From JAWCQZ01 sp038869515 [NCBI: Halobacteria archaeon] (GTDB lineage: Archaea > Halobacteriota > Syntropharchaeia > JACQPP01), in assembly GCA_038869515.1 (NCBI GenBank), contig JAWCQZ010000001.1, forward strand, positions 443,160 to 507,159: a stretch of 64,000 nucleotides of DNA, read 5' to 3'. Below are positions 34,162 to 41,731 of this stretch, piece by piece (position 1 is the stretch's first letter; each line of letters begins with the position of its first letter). A program made the translations under genes and the position numbers. Below the pieces are notes generated by a model. The model saw nothing but the letters and a program-made list of their open reading frames with translations, had not been told where the DNA came from and did no database searches.

Positions 34162-34733
34162 ATGCGCATCGTGGTCCTGGGCGGCGCGGGGGACATGGGG
34201 AGGCAGGTCTGCAAGGAGCTCGCGGCCAGCCCGGAGGTTTCGGAAATCGCGGTAGCCGACATCAGCCTCGACCGGGCGCAGGAGGTGGCGAAGGGTCTCG
34301 GCTCGATGGCCCGGGCCGCCCGCCGCATGGAGCGGCTGGAGGAGGTCCGCATCGCCTTCACCGGGGACGCCCAGGATGCCGAGGGCCTCGCCAACGTGGA
34401 GCACGCGCTGCACATGTTCACCGGCGAGGTCGCGGCCCACCTGGGCGGCAAACCGGTCCGGGTCCGGGCGGGAACCGGCCGCGAGATCGTGGAGTTCCCG
34501 CCCCCGGTGGGCCCCGTCCCGGTCTACTATGCCGGCCACGCCGAGCCGGTCACCCTGCCCCGCTTCATCCCGGGGCTGCAGACGGTGACCCTGAAGGGCG
34601 GCATCACTCCGCCGTGGCGGGCGACGTCTCGAAGCCCGGAGTCTTCGCCCCCGAGGGATGCGTGGAGCCGGAGAAGTTTTTCCCTCTCCTGGAGGCCCGC
34701 GGGGTGAGGGTGGAGACTCGGGAAGATGGCTGA
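34162..34733 (+). pseudogene. Decayed saccharopine-dehydrogenase-family gene
   Basis: The N-terminus MRIVVLGGAGDMGRQVCKELAASP is the Rossmann start of the saccharopine dehydrogenase family (normally about 380-400 residues). After KGLGSM the sequence jumps to HALHMFTGEVAAHLGGKPVRV and EFPPPVGPVPVYYAGHAEPVTLPRF, which belong to the C-terminal half, so about 110-130 residues are missing in frame. At about 34600-34614 the expected ending continues in another frame (VAGDVSKPGVFAPEG... to the stop at 34731-34733), while the original frame gives unrelated Ser/Arg-rich residues. One deletion plus one frameshift indicate a pseudogene. An assembly error could explain the frameshift but less easily the deletion. 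Confidence 0.75.
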
Positions 34734-34836
34734 GAGGGAGCAGGAGGCCATCGAGCGCAGGGCGGAGTCGCGGCGCCGCAACAAGAGGCGGCCCCGCTAC
34801 CGGCACGCCAGGCCCTACCGGAAGCCGCTCAAATGA
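34726..34836 (+). CDS. Possible 36-residue basic protein
   Basis: An ATG overlapping the end of the decayed dehydrogenase opens a frame MAEREQEAIERRAESRRRN with a KRRPRYRHARPYRKPLK end. It is extremely basic in the C-terminal half, like small nucleic-acid-binding or ribosomal proteins. It ends inside the 3' end of the convergent TadC-like gene. There is no independent promoter evidence, and the composition could arise by chance in GC-rich DNA. Confidence 0.3.
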   Translation: MAEREQEAIERRAESRRRNKRRPRYRHARPYRKPLK

Positions 34837-36742
34837 ACAGCCTGAACATCACCCACGCGCCGATGACCATGCCGACCGAGTATTTCAGCCCTGCCATCGC
34901 CTTCCCCTGGCCCATCTGCCCCGCCATGAGGCCCGACCCGAACCCCTGAAGGATCGCCGCGTGGAAGAAGATGCGCTTGTAGAGGGGCACGTCCACTCCC
35001 GCGAGGACGCTGACCCCCGATTTGCTCACGTTGGCGCTCGCCCGCTCGATTTCGGGGAGGAAGGTGGCGGCCATGATGAAGACGACGATGGTGAACACGC
35101 CGAAAGACATGAAGATGATGACCACGTAGATGAGCATGTTGAGGGCCCGCTCCTTCTCCAGGACGTGGACCGTCCGGGCGTCCTTGGCGGTGATGTCGAG
35201 GACCTCGCGCACGTCGCCGCTCGATTTCAGGGCCTGGGTCAGCAGTTTCACGGTCCGGGAGACCGACCCGATGCGCAGCCGGTTGGCGAAGCGGGCGAAC
35301 GCGTCCTGGACCGACATGCCCCAGATCATGTCCCGGTGGATTTTCTTGATCTCCTCGGTGAGGGCCCCGTGGGCCTGCTTCGACATGAGTTCGATGGACT
35401 CCGACATGGTCATGCCGATCTCGTTGGTGAGGGCCATGCGGTGGAGGAAGTCGGGAATCTCGTTGCGGATTTTCTTCTCCCGCTTGGCCTTGATTTCGTA
35501 GAAGACCGAGACCGGGGTGACCAGGACGATGCCCATGATGATCATCATGTCGTCGATGAACTGGTTCTGGAGGGCGTTCGGGTTCAGGGCGAACAGGATG
35601 AAGAACACCCCCAGGGCCGCGGGCCCGCTGAGGATGAGGGCCCGGAAGGGCTCCTCGAGGCAGTAGTTCCAGAGGTCGAGCCTCTTCTTCAGCGCCAGTT
35701 TCTTCCGCGTCTCCAGGATGGCCTCGTACTTCTCCCGCTCCGGGGTGCCCTCCTCGGGGAGCTCGACGTTCACGTCGAGGGACTTCTCCAGTTTCAGCAA
35801 CGGCGCTTTGCCCGCGTCCTGGGGCGTGATGATGTAGATGGTGAAGAGGAACATGCCGGAGCCCGCCGGGATGAGCATGTAGGTGATGGCGTAGAGCGCG
35901 ATGGGGCTCCCCCCCTGGACGAGGCCGATGACCGTCTGAATGATGACGATGAAGAGGGGCCCCGCCACGAAGGCGGTGACGTAGGACTCCGCCATGAGGC
36001 CCAGCGTCTCCAGGAACCCCTTCTGGTCCTGGATGGCCGCGTCGAGGTACTGGTTCGCCTTCTCCTGGAAGAACGACACCATGTTCCCGCCCGAGTCGAT
36101 GACCGTGAGGAGGGAGTGCAGCATCTCCTGGAACTTCGGGCTGGGCGAGTTCTCGATGGCGTGCTGGATGGCGGTGCGGAGGTCGTTGCCGAAAATCTCC
36201 ATGTCGTTGACGATGCCCTGGAACTCGACCGAGACCTCGCCGTAGATCTCCTTGGCGCGGGCCAGAGAGCGGAAGACCTCGATGATGTTCATCCCCCCCT
36301 TGCTCATGGCGTACATGTAGGTGACCGCGTAGGGCAGCACCTTGTTGATCCTGCCTTTGCGGCTGCCGGCGCGGCTCCGGGGACCGCCCCGGACGAGGGC
36401 CCGGGTGAGCATCATGAGGCCGAAGAAGCAGAGGAGGAAGAAGACGGCGAAGAGCATGGGGTCCTTGTACTGGAGGAAGCCCTGGACCGATTCCCGGGAG
36501 AGCTTCGTGATGGGTCCGCTTCCGATTTTCAGGACGAAAACGAGCAGATACCCCACGAGGCCACCGACCGCGGCGCCCGCCACGCCCCCCAGGAGCGAGA
36601 AGAAGTAGACGTTCGACAGGAAGGCCTCCGGGGTCGTGGCCATCCGCGCCCTCCGGAGCTCCTGGGAGATGGCCGGGAACTGGTCCTTGCGCTTCTCGAC
36701 CCACTTGCGGGCGAGGCGGACGGCGAGAGGGTTCGCTTTCAT
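34829..36742 (-). CDS. TadC/FlaJ-like type II/IV secretion membrane platform protein, double T2SSF domain
   Basis: A 637-residue membrane protein. Hydrophobic segments occur near residues 50-72, 97-115, 270-290, 300-320, 392-410, 425-445, 565-590 and 615-637. Two cytoplasmic helical T2SSF domains are recognisable by LPYAVTYMYAMSKGGMNIIEVFRSLARA (near 140) and IPDFLHRMALTNEIGMTMSESIELMSKQ (near 465). This is the layout of archaeal FlaJ/ArlJ and PilC/TadC platform proteins, which work with a secretion ATPase and class III-signal pilins. Neither ATPase nor pilin genes are adjacent, so it is an orphan. The TATA box (complement of CTTATAGTTT, 36775-36784) lies about 33 bases from the ATG. Confidence 0.9.
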   Translation of the reverse strand: MKANPLAVRLARKWVEKRKDQFPAISQELRRARMATTPEAFLSNVYFFSLLGGVAGAAVGGLVGYLLVFVLKIGSGPITKLSRESVQGFLQYKDPMLFAVFFLLCFFGLMMLTRALVRGGPRSRAGSRKGRINKVLPYAVTYMYAMSKGGMNIIEVFRSLARAKEIYGEVSVEFQGIVNDMEIFGNDLRTAIQHAIENSPSPKFQEMLHSLLTVIDSGGNMVSFFQEKANQYLDAAIQDQKGFLETLGLMAESYVTAFVAGPLFIVIIQTVIGLVQGGSPIALYAITYMLIPAGSGMFLFTIYIITPQDAGKAPLLKLEKSLDVNVELPEEGTPEREKYEAILETRKKLALKKRLDLWNYCLEEPFRALILSGPAALGVFFILFALNPNALQNQFIDDMMIIMGIVLVTPVSVFYEIKAKREKKIRNEIPDFLHRMALTNEIGMTMSESIELMSKQAHGALTEEIKKIHRDMIWGMSVQDAFARFANRLRIGSVSRTVKLLTQALKSSGDVREVLDITAKDARTVHVLEKERALNMLIYVVIIFMSFGVFTIVVFIMAATFLPEIERASANVSKSGVSVLAGVDVPLYKRIFFHAAILQGFGSGLMAGQMGQGKAMAGLKYSVGMVIGAWVMFRLFI

Positions 36743-36799
36743 GGTCGCACTCCTATCTTGCGCGAGATTCGGGCCTTATAGTTTCGCGGGGCGGCGGGG

Positions 36800-37018
36800 C
36801 TACGGGTGGCCGTCGGGGCCCCGGGGGGAGCGTTCCAGGAGGCCGAGCCACTCGGTGAAGAGTTCGCAGGAGCGGGGGAAGCACTCCAGGGTGCAGCCGA
36901 TGCAGGGTGCCAGGGCGTTTCCGGCCATGAGGAGGGCGCGCCCCGGGGCCCGGGGCCCGGCTTCGTTGCCGGCGCGCCCGTTGGAGCCCCGGCCGTCGTC
37001 CCGCGCCGCCGTCGTCAC
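36800..37018 (-). CDS. Small cysteine-containing protein downstream of the LSm gene
   Basis: A 72-residue frame starting at GTG 37018, overlapping the LSm stop by 4 bases (GTGA), the coupling style used throughout this genome. The first half is Gly/Arg-rich, and the second half reads LAPCIGCTLECFPRSCELFTEWLGLLE, with four Cys in C-x2-C-x4-C-x4-C spacing. An internal ATG (MAGNALAPCIGC) could also start a 42-residue form. The Cys spacing suggests a metal site. No family is recognised. Confidence 0.5.
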   Translation of the reverse strand: MTTAARDDGRGSNGRAGNEAGPRAPGRALLMAGNALAPCIGCTLECFPRSCELFTEWLGLLERSPRGPDGHP

Positions 37019-37263
37019 GCCTTCCTCCGGGAGGTCCACGAGGGGTCGGCGGGATGGATGAGGACGATGTTGTTGCCGCGGAGGATGATGGAGCCGAGGG
37101 TGCGGACCTTGCCCGCGTCCGCCACCTCCGAAGCGTCGGTCAGGAAGACGTTGAGATAGTCGTCCACGCCGTTCAAGGTGCCTTCGAGGAGGGTCTTCTC
37201 GCCCTTCATTTCGATGCGGATACGGGAACCGACCATGTCGAGGACCCGCTGGTTGGGGAACAT
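37015..37263 (-). CDS. LSm/Sm-like archaeal RNA-binding protein
   Basis: The 82 residues form a single Sm fold. RVLDMVGSRIRIEMKGEKTLLEGTLNGVDDYLNVFLTDA is Sm1, with the D-x-x-x-N loop seen as VDDYLN, and RTLGSIILRGNNIVLIHP is Sm2, with the R-G-x-N/D motif as RGNN. Archaeal LSm proteins form ring oligomers on U-rich RNA. Longer reading frames (starts at 37308 or 37392) are rejected because the complementary strand has TTTTTAAGG at 37297-37306, which is 35 bases upstream of ATG 37263. Confidence 0.9.
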   Translation of the reverse strand: MFPNQRVLDMVGSRIRIEMKGEKTLLEGTLNGVDDYLNVFLTDASEVADAGKVRTLGSIILRGNNIVLIHPADPSWTSRRKA

Positions 37264-37413
37264 GGCGGGGATGAGAACTTCTCCCGGCGCTCCCTCCTTA
37301 AAAACCATCCGAAAACGGCGAAAATTTTCAGCATCGGAGAGACCCGGGAAGATTTGAAATCGGGTGCAAATCGGTCTCCGGGCGGTGGACAATCCCGGAG
37401 AGTCGGATTTTGT

Positions 37414-37989
37414 TTATGAGGGTGCCTCAATATTTCTTCTATTTCCTGAAAAGAGACCCTCCAGTGACGCCCGGACTTCGAAGAGTCCTGCAAGGGTGTT
37501 GACGTTCATGGCGAGGCCCGGGCTGCGGACGGTCCACCGCTCCTCCTCCCCCGGAGCCCAGAGGTTGAGACCGGCCGGGGCGAGACCGCCCTGGGCCGGC
37601 ATCTCCTGCCGTCCGGCCGGGACCCAGAGAGAGAGCGGCCGGTGGGTCTCACCGTAGCGGCGAATGGTGGCTGCAACCGTCTCCGGAGGGAGCCGGGGGA
37701 GGTCCGCCGCCACCACCAGGAGGGGGAGGCCGAGTCTGCGGGCCGCCAGGGCGGCGTCCTCAACGAATCCCCGCCCCGGAGTCTCGATGACGGCGAGTCC
37801 GCGGGCGCGGGCCCACCGGGCGGTCGCGGGGGTCCGGGGCGAAGTCGCGACCGAGACCGGCCCGGCGTTGCCGCGCTCCAGGGCGTCCACCACCCATCCG
37901 ACGAGGGGCTTCCCGAGGAGGGTCGCCATCGGCTTCTCGCCCCCCCCGAAGCGGGTCGAGCGCCCCCCCGCCATGACGACCGCCTTCAC
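37414..37989 (-). CDS. cobY: Adenosylcobinamide-phosphate guanylyltransferase, archaeal CobY
   Basis: CobY transfers GMP from GTP to adenosylcobinamide phosphate, the archaeal alternative to CobU. The 191 residues start MKAVVMAGGRSTRFGGGEKPMATLLGKPL, the nucleotidyltransferase loop. VVAADLPRLPPETV near 92 carries the metal-binding Asp, and GLNLWAPGEE lies near 141. The start overlaps the cobS stop by 4 bases (37986-37989), so both nucleotide-loop assembly steps are encoded together. Confidence 0.9.
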   Translation of the reverse strand: MKAVVMAGGRSTRFGGGEKPMATLLGKPLVGWVVDALERGNAGPVSVATSPRTPATARWARARGLAVIETPGRGFVEDAALAARRLGLPLLVVAADLPRLPPETVAATIRRYGETHRPLSLWVPAGRQEMPAQGGLAPAGLNLWAPGEEERWTVRSPGLAMNVNTLAGLFEVRASLEGLFSGNRRNIEAPS

Positions 37990-38753
37990 AGGAAGACCAC
38001 CGCCGCCGCGAGGAGGATGGCTCGGGAGATTTCGTGGATCGCCCCGAGGACGTCGCCGTTGACCCCGCCGAGGGTCCGGTGGGCGGCGGCCACCCCCAGC
38101 CTCGGGACCAGGTGGCCGGCCCCGAGGAGCGCCGCGGCCGGCAGCAGCCCGCCGGAGGGCGTGAAGCCGAAGGTCCAGCCCCAGAGGCCGAAGGTGAGGA
38201 GGGCGGTGAGCGTGAAGGAGAGGAGGAGCCGGGCAACCGTGGCCTCCTCGAGGAACGCCCTGCCCGACCCCTCGCCGAAGGGCCGCCCGAACGCCGCGGC
38301 GACCACCATAGCGTGCTTGGCCCCCGCCTCGGCGGAGGCGAAAAGTGCGAGGAGGATTCCGAAGTTCAGAAACCCCGCGGCCCGGTGCGCAGCGGCTGCC
38401 AGCACCAGCAGGGTGAGGATGCCGGCCAGAAGGCCCGCCGCCCCGACGGCAGGGTCCCGCAGGACCTTCCGGCGCTCCTCGGGACTCCCCTTCTTGGCGA
38501 TGGCGTCGGCGAAGTCCACGAGACCGTCGAAGTGGTGGATGCCGGTCAGCAGGTAGAGGAGGGCGAGGAGGAGAGCCGCTGTGAGGAGGGTGCCGATGCT
38601 GGCGAGAGCAAGGCCGTAGGCGGCGAGGGCGAGGGGGAGGGCAATCAGGAGGCCGGCGACGGGAAAGAACTGCATCGATTTGCCCACGCCTTCCATCGGG
38701 CGGGGACCCACTGGCAGCCGCGTCAGGAAGGCGAGGACGTCCAGGAGGCCCAT
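37986..38753 (-). CDS. cobS: Adenosylcobinamide-GDP ribazoletransferase (cobalamin synthase)
   Basis: Joins adenosylcobinamide-GDP and alpha-ribazole in the last step of cobalamin synthesis, in the membrane. The 255 residues have a typical start, MGLLDVLAFLTRLPVGP. The diagnostic GIHHFDGLVDFADAIAKKGSPEERRKVLRDP lies near 70-100, several hydrophobic helices follow, and GGVNGDVLGAIHEISRAILL is at the C-terminus. A TATA element (complement of GATTTGAAAG, 38773-38782) precedes it, so cobS-cobY forms a two-gene transcript. Confidence 0.94.
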   Translation of the reverse strand: MGLLDVLAFLTRLPVGPRPMEGVGKSMQFFPVAGLLIALPLALAAYGLALASIGTLLTAALLLALLYLLTGIHHFDGLVDFADAIAKKGSPEERRKVLRDPAVGAAGLLAGILTLLVLAAAAHRAAGFLNFGILLALFASAEAGAKHAMVVAAAFGRPFGEGSGRAFLEEATVARLLLSFTLTALLTFGLWGWTFGFTPSGGLLPAAALLGAGHLVPRLGVAAAHRTLGGVNGDVLGAIHEISRAILLAAAVVFL

Positions 38754-38827
38754 GGGGGGAGTGCTGCGGGGGATTTGAAAGGATTGGCCACGGGACCCCG
38801 TTTCAGGCTCCTGCGCGCAGCTCCCGG

Positions 38828-38942
38828 ATGCGGAAGGTGGCCCTCTGCATCGCCGCCAGCATCGCCCGGGATGACGGCTCCGTGGACTGGCTGCCCCCGG
38901 CGGGGAGGACTGCGGATGCCGGGAGTTCTACGGTTCCAGATC
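38828..38942 (+). pseudogene. Relic of a RibD/DHFR-like reductase gene
   Basis: MRKVALCIAAS followed by ARDDGSVDWLP matches the N-terminus of DHFR/RibD C-terminal-like reductases, normally with a D-G-x-I insert before A-x-x-D-G. After DWLPP the homology continues in a shifted frame as GEDCGCREFYGS, corresponding to the usual G-E-D-Y-G-Y-x-x-F-Y. Only about 40 codons remain, with one small deletion and one frameshift, and the rest of the gene is absent. It occupies part of the 327-base gap between cobS and the geranylgeranyl reductase gene; the remainder holds the hairpin repeat. Confidence 0.6.
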
Positions 38943-39009
38943 GCCCACAACTTCCTTGCGATGCTCCCCGTTTGACTTCGGAACGCGAGAATCGGTCGGC
39001 GGTTTCAAG

Positions 39010-39091
39010 CGCTTGCGCGAGTGGCGACCGGAAGGGCCCCGCGCAAGCGTTCGGATGAAGCTAAAAACGCCAAAGTAGTGTTAGAGCAGCG
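39010..39091. repeat. Hairpin plus 51-bp dispersed element, copy A
   Basis: A perfect 10-bp hairpin (39010-39019 with 39040-39049) is followed by sequence that matches 53186-53236 at 45 of 51 positions (39041-39091). The shared core includes CTAAAAACGCCAAAGTAGTG. The element overlaps the last codons of the minus-strand geranylgeranyl reductase gene. Its T5 run on that strand could end transcription. Confidence 0.75.
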
Positions 39092-40406
39092 TCTTCACCA
39101 TCCCCAAAAACTCCTCGTTCCCGTAACTCTTCCCCCCGAACTGCTTCGCGAACCGGTTGATCGCCTTGTCGTCGAGCGCGGTGAGGAACTCCTTGATGCG
39201 ATAGTAGCGGGTGTTGATATCCTCGATTTCGGCGCGCCACCCCCTCTCGTAGAGCTCCAAAAACGCTTCCGAGAAGTCCTTCGCTCCCAGGGCCTCCGCC
39301 GCCACCCGTCCCGCGACGGCGCCCCCGGTCATCGCCGCCGTGATGCCCCCGCCCGTCAGCGGGTCGCAGTGGCGCGCGGCGTCGCCGACCAGCATGACGC
39401 CGGGCGCGATGCACCTCCTGGGCGGCGCGGCGACCGGGACCCCGCCGACGATGCGGCGGTCAATCCTGCCTCGGGGGAAGTGCTGCGCGACGAATTTGTT
39501 GAGGTAGTGGGTCGAGGAGAGGCCGCTCTTCAGGTTCCGCGACACCTGCGTCCCGAGCCCCACGTTGGCGCTCGTCGGCCCCTTGGGGAAGACCCACGCG
39601 TAGCCGCCGGGGGCCACCTCGTTGCCGAGGTAGATGTCAATCCGCTCCGGGTCCACCTCGATGCCGGTCATGCAGTATTCGAAGGCCGACTCGGCGTCCT
39701 TCGCCTTCAGCGCGGTCCGCAGCCCGGCCCACCTCCCCACCCTGCTGTCCACGCCGTCGGCGCCGACGACCAGCGGGGTCTCCACCTCCAGTGTGTGGTC
39801 CGGCGCCTCCGCGAGGACCCTCCAGCGGCCGTTCTTCCGCTCCATCCCGACCACCGTGGCGCGGGTGAGGACCTGCGCCCCCGCCTCCACCGCCCGCCGG
39901 GCGAGGTGCTTGTCGAAGAGGCGCCGGTCGAGGACGTAGCCCTCTCCCTGGATGTCGGCCCGCGTCCCGTCGGGGGCGTAGACGCGGGCCCCTTTGATGG
40001 TGGCCGAGACCCACCTCGGGTCGGCGGACATGTGCTTCTCTAATTCGGCCCGCGACACCCCCTCCGCGCACCGGACCGGCCAGCCGATTTCGGGGAGGCG
40101 CTCGAGGACCAGGACGCTCGCTCCCCGGGATGCGGCGGCCTGCGCGGCCATGGAGCCCCCCGGGCCCGCGCCCACCACGACCACGTCGGCCTCCATTCCG
40201 ACCCGCGGGCCCCCTTTCGGCACCGGCTCTGGGCCCCGGGGCCCCCGGGAGATGGCCTCCACCGGGCATGCGGGGATGCAGAGGTCGCACTCCGTGCAGT
40301 TCTCCATGACCCCGATGGCGCCGGTCCTCAGCGCGATTGCGTCGGGGGGGCAGACCGAGACGCAGCAGCCGCAGAGGTCGCACACCCGGGGGTCGATGGT
40401 GACCAT
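39081..40406 (-). CDS. Geranylgeranyl reductase fused to an N-terminal 2[4Fe-4S] ferredoxin
   Basis: The 441-residue protein begins with a ferredoxin domain. Cys 9, 12, 15, 19 (CDLCGCCVSVCPPD) and Cys 37, 40, 43, 47 (CTECDLCIPACPVE) provide ligands for two [4Fe-4S] clusters. From residue 72 it is a flavoprotein: ADVVVVGAGPGGSMAAQAAA (FAD Rossmann), PVRCAEGVSR, VVGADGVDSRVGRWAG near 215, GYAWVFPKG near 270 and LVGDAARHCDPLTGGGITAAMTGG near 345. The family saturates geranylgeranyl chains of archaeal lipids. In methanogens a separate ferredoxin supplies electrons; here it is built in. The promoter (complement of TTCAAAGTAG, 40430-40439) is 25-33 bases upstream of the ATG. Confidence 0.92.
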   Translation of the reverse strand: MVTIDPRVCDLCGCCVSVCPPDAIALRTGAIGVMENCTECDLCIPACPVEAISRGPRGPEPVPKGGPRVGMEADVVVVGAGPGGSMAAQAAASRGASVLVLERLPEIGWPVRCAEGVSRAELEKHMSADPRWVSATIKGARVYAPDGTRADIQGEGYVLDRRLFDKHLARRAVEAGAQVLTRATVVGMERKNGRWRVLAEAPDHTLEVETPLVVGADGVDSRVGRWAGLRTALKAKDAESAFEYCMTGIEVDPERIDIYLGNEVAPGGYAWVFPKGPTSANVGLGTQVSRNLKSGLSSTHYLNKFVAQHFPRGRIDRRIVGGVPVAAPPRRCIAPGVMLVGDAARHCDPLTGGGITAAMTGGAVAGRVAAEALGAKDFSEAFLELYERGWRAEIEDINTRYYRIKEFLTALDDKAINRFAKQFGGKSYGNEEFLGMVKTLL

Positions 40407-40445
40407 CTGAAGGGGATGGGGCCTGCCGCTTCAAAGTAGTGTCTG

Positions 40446-41672
40446 TCAGCGTTTCCGCAGGACCAGCGCCAGCAGCCCGAGGGCGGCGAGGGCGGGTAGA
40501 ACCTCGAATCCCGGGCTGGGGCGGGGAATGTTGCTGGGGATGTTGCTGATTTCAATCGTCATCTTCGAGGGCGTAGGGCTTGCGGGTGCAGCGGGCTGTT
40601 GCGCTGCCGGAGCAGCAACCGCCGGGGCGGCTGTGGCTGGGGACGGCGTCCTGCAGGCGCCCCGCTCGCAGCCGAGAGAGCATGTTTCGGTCACCGTCCA
40701 CTCTGTCCCGTCCGCGCTGCAGGCGCGGATGTTGCTCCCGGAGCACTCACGCGCTCCCGGGGTGCATATCTGGACCTTCTTCAAATCCGCCCGGACGTTG
40801 ACCGCGCCTCCCGGGGTCAGGGTGACGACGTCCGTGAAGTCTTGGTATCCCGTCCTCGCGACCCGGATGGAGTGCGTGCCCTCCTCCAGATCCTTCAGAA
40901 CCAGCGGGGTAGTCCCCCGGGACACTCCGCCGAGGTAGACCGAGGCCCCGGACGGTTCCGAGGAAACGGTGAGGGTTCCCACTCCGACAAGAGTCGCGGA
41001 CACGAGCGCCTGCCCTGCCGTGGCGCCGCAGGAGACTGTGAGCGCCTTGGTGTAGTCTTTGTAATTCTGCTTGATGAGGCGCACGGTGTGGGCCCCCGGA
41101 GTGACCTCGAGGGAGACGATGGCTCCCGGCTTCGTCGTTTGGCCTGTGGACGTCCCGTCGAGGACGATGAGGGCGCTGTCCGGGGTGGAGGCGACGCCGA
41201 CGTAGGAGTGGGCCGAGGTTTGGATGGGAAGTCCCCACCGTTCGGTGCTATACGAGGGGTCATCGAAAAGAGAGGCGTCCTTGCATGTGTCTGTCCACCC
41301 CGTGATTTTCAGATCGGCGTAATCGTGGCACTCCACGATGAGGTTCTGCGTCTGGTCGCCCGTGGATGGGACGGGCACCGTGGCCGTGAAGCTCCTCTTC
41401 CCCCCGGAGGGGGGGACGCACGACGCCGTCCCCTTCACCCAGCCGCTCTTCCCGTAGTCCCACCACCAGCAAAGGGCTCCGCCCGCGCCGTCGTTTCGGG
41501 CCGTGACCTGGATGGGGGCACTCTCCCCGCAATTCTCGTTCGAGACAGTGACCCGGTCCACCGATACCGTGCCCCGGTACCCCTGGGCGGAGGCGGCCAG
41601 CAACAGAACGAGCGGAACCGAGACCAGTATGCGGATGTGCCGCTTGGCCGTTCTCTCTCTTCCCGTTGCCAT
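40446..41672 (-). CDS. Secreted PEGA-domain surface protein with PGF-CTERM-like C-terminus
   Basis: A 408-residue exported protein with signal peptide IRILVSVPLVLLLAASAQG. An N-terminal Cys-containing beta domain (to about 150) is followed by two PEGA repeats (SYVGVASTPDSALIVLDGTS and LTVSSEPSGASVYLGGVSRG starts). A Cys-rich stretch comes next (CTPGARECSGSNIRACS, CSLGCERGAC), then an Ala/Pro/Ser linker. The end reads SPGFEVLPALAALGLLALVLRKR: PGF, a hydrophobic span, then basic residues. That is the layout of PGF-CTERM sorting signals processed by archaeosortase A. Start ATG 41672 lies about 20 bases from a TATATAC element. The divergent neighbour is a winged-helix regulator. Confidence 0.82.
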   Translation of the reverse strand: MATGRERTAKRHIRILVSVPLVLLLAASAQGYRGTVSVDRVTVSNENCGESAPIQVTARNDGAGGALCWWWDYGKSGWVKGTASCVPPSGGKRSFTATVPVPSTGDQTQNLIVECHDYADLKITGWTDTCKDASLFDDPSYSTERWGLPIQTSAHSYVGVASTPDSALIVLDGTSTGQTTKPGAIVSLEVTPGAHTVRLIKQNYKDYTKALTVSCGATAGQALVSATLVGVGTLTVSSEPSGASVYLGGVSRGTTPLVLKDLEEGTHSIRVARTGYQDFTDVVTLTPGGAVNVRADLKKVQICTPGARECSGSNIRACSADGTEWTVTETCSLGCERGACRTPSPATAAPAVAAPAAQQPAAPASPTPSKMTIEISNIPSNIPRPSPGFEVLPALAALGLLALVLRKR

Positions 41673-41687
41673 CTGACAGATACAACT

Positions 41688-41698
41688 TCTTGTATATA
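41688..41698. promoter_or_regulatory. Shared TATA element of the PEGA gene and the regulator gene
   Basis: TGTATATATCA lies in an AT-rich patch between the divergent starts at 41672 (minus) and 41732 (plus). It can serve both directions, so the winged-helix protein could control its own gene and the surface protein at one site. Confidence 0.5.
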
Positions 41699-41731
41699 TC
41701 ACTTACGTCTACCGGTCGCCCGAGCCGATTT

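Noticed and set aside
40432-40442. Third occurrence of CAAAGTAGTGT, suggesting another repeat copy
   Set aside because: Only 11 bases match, there is no adjoining hairpin, and the site coincides with the promoter position of the geranylgeranyl reductase gene, so chance or promoter constraint explains it.
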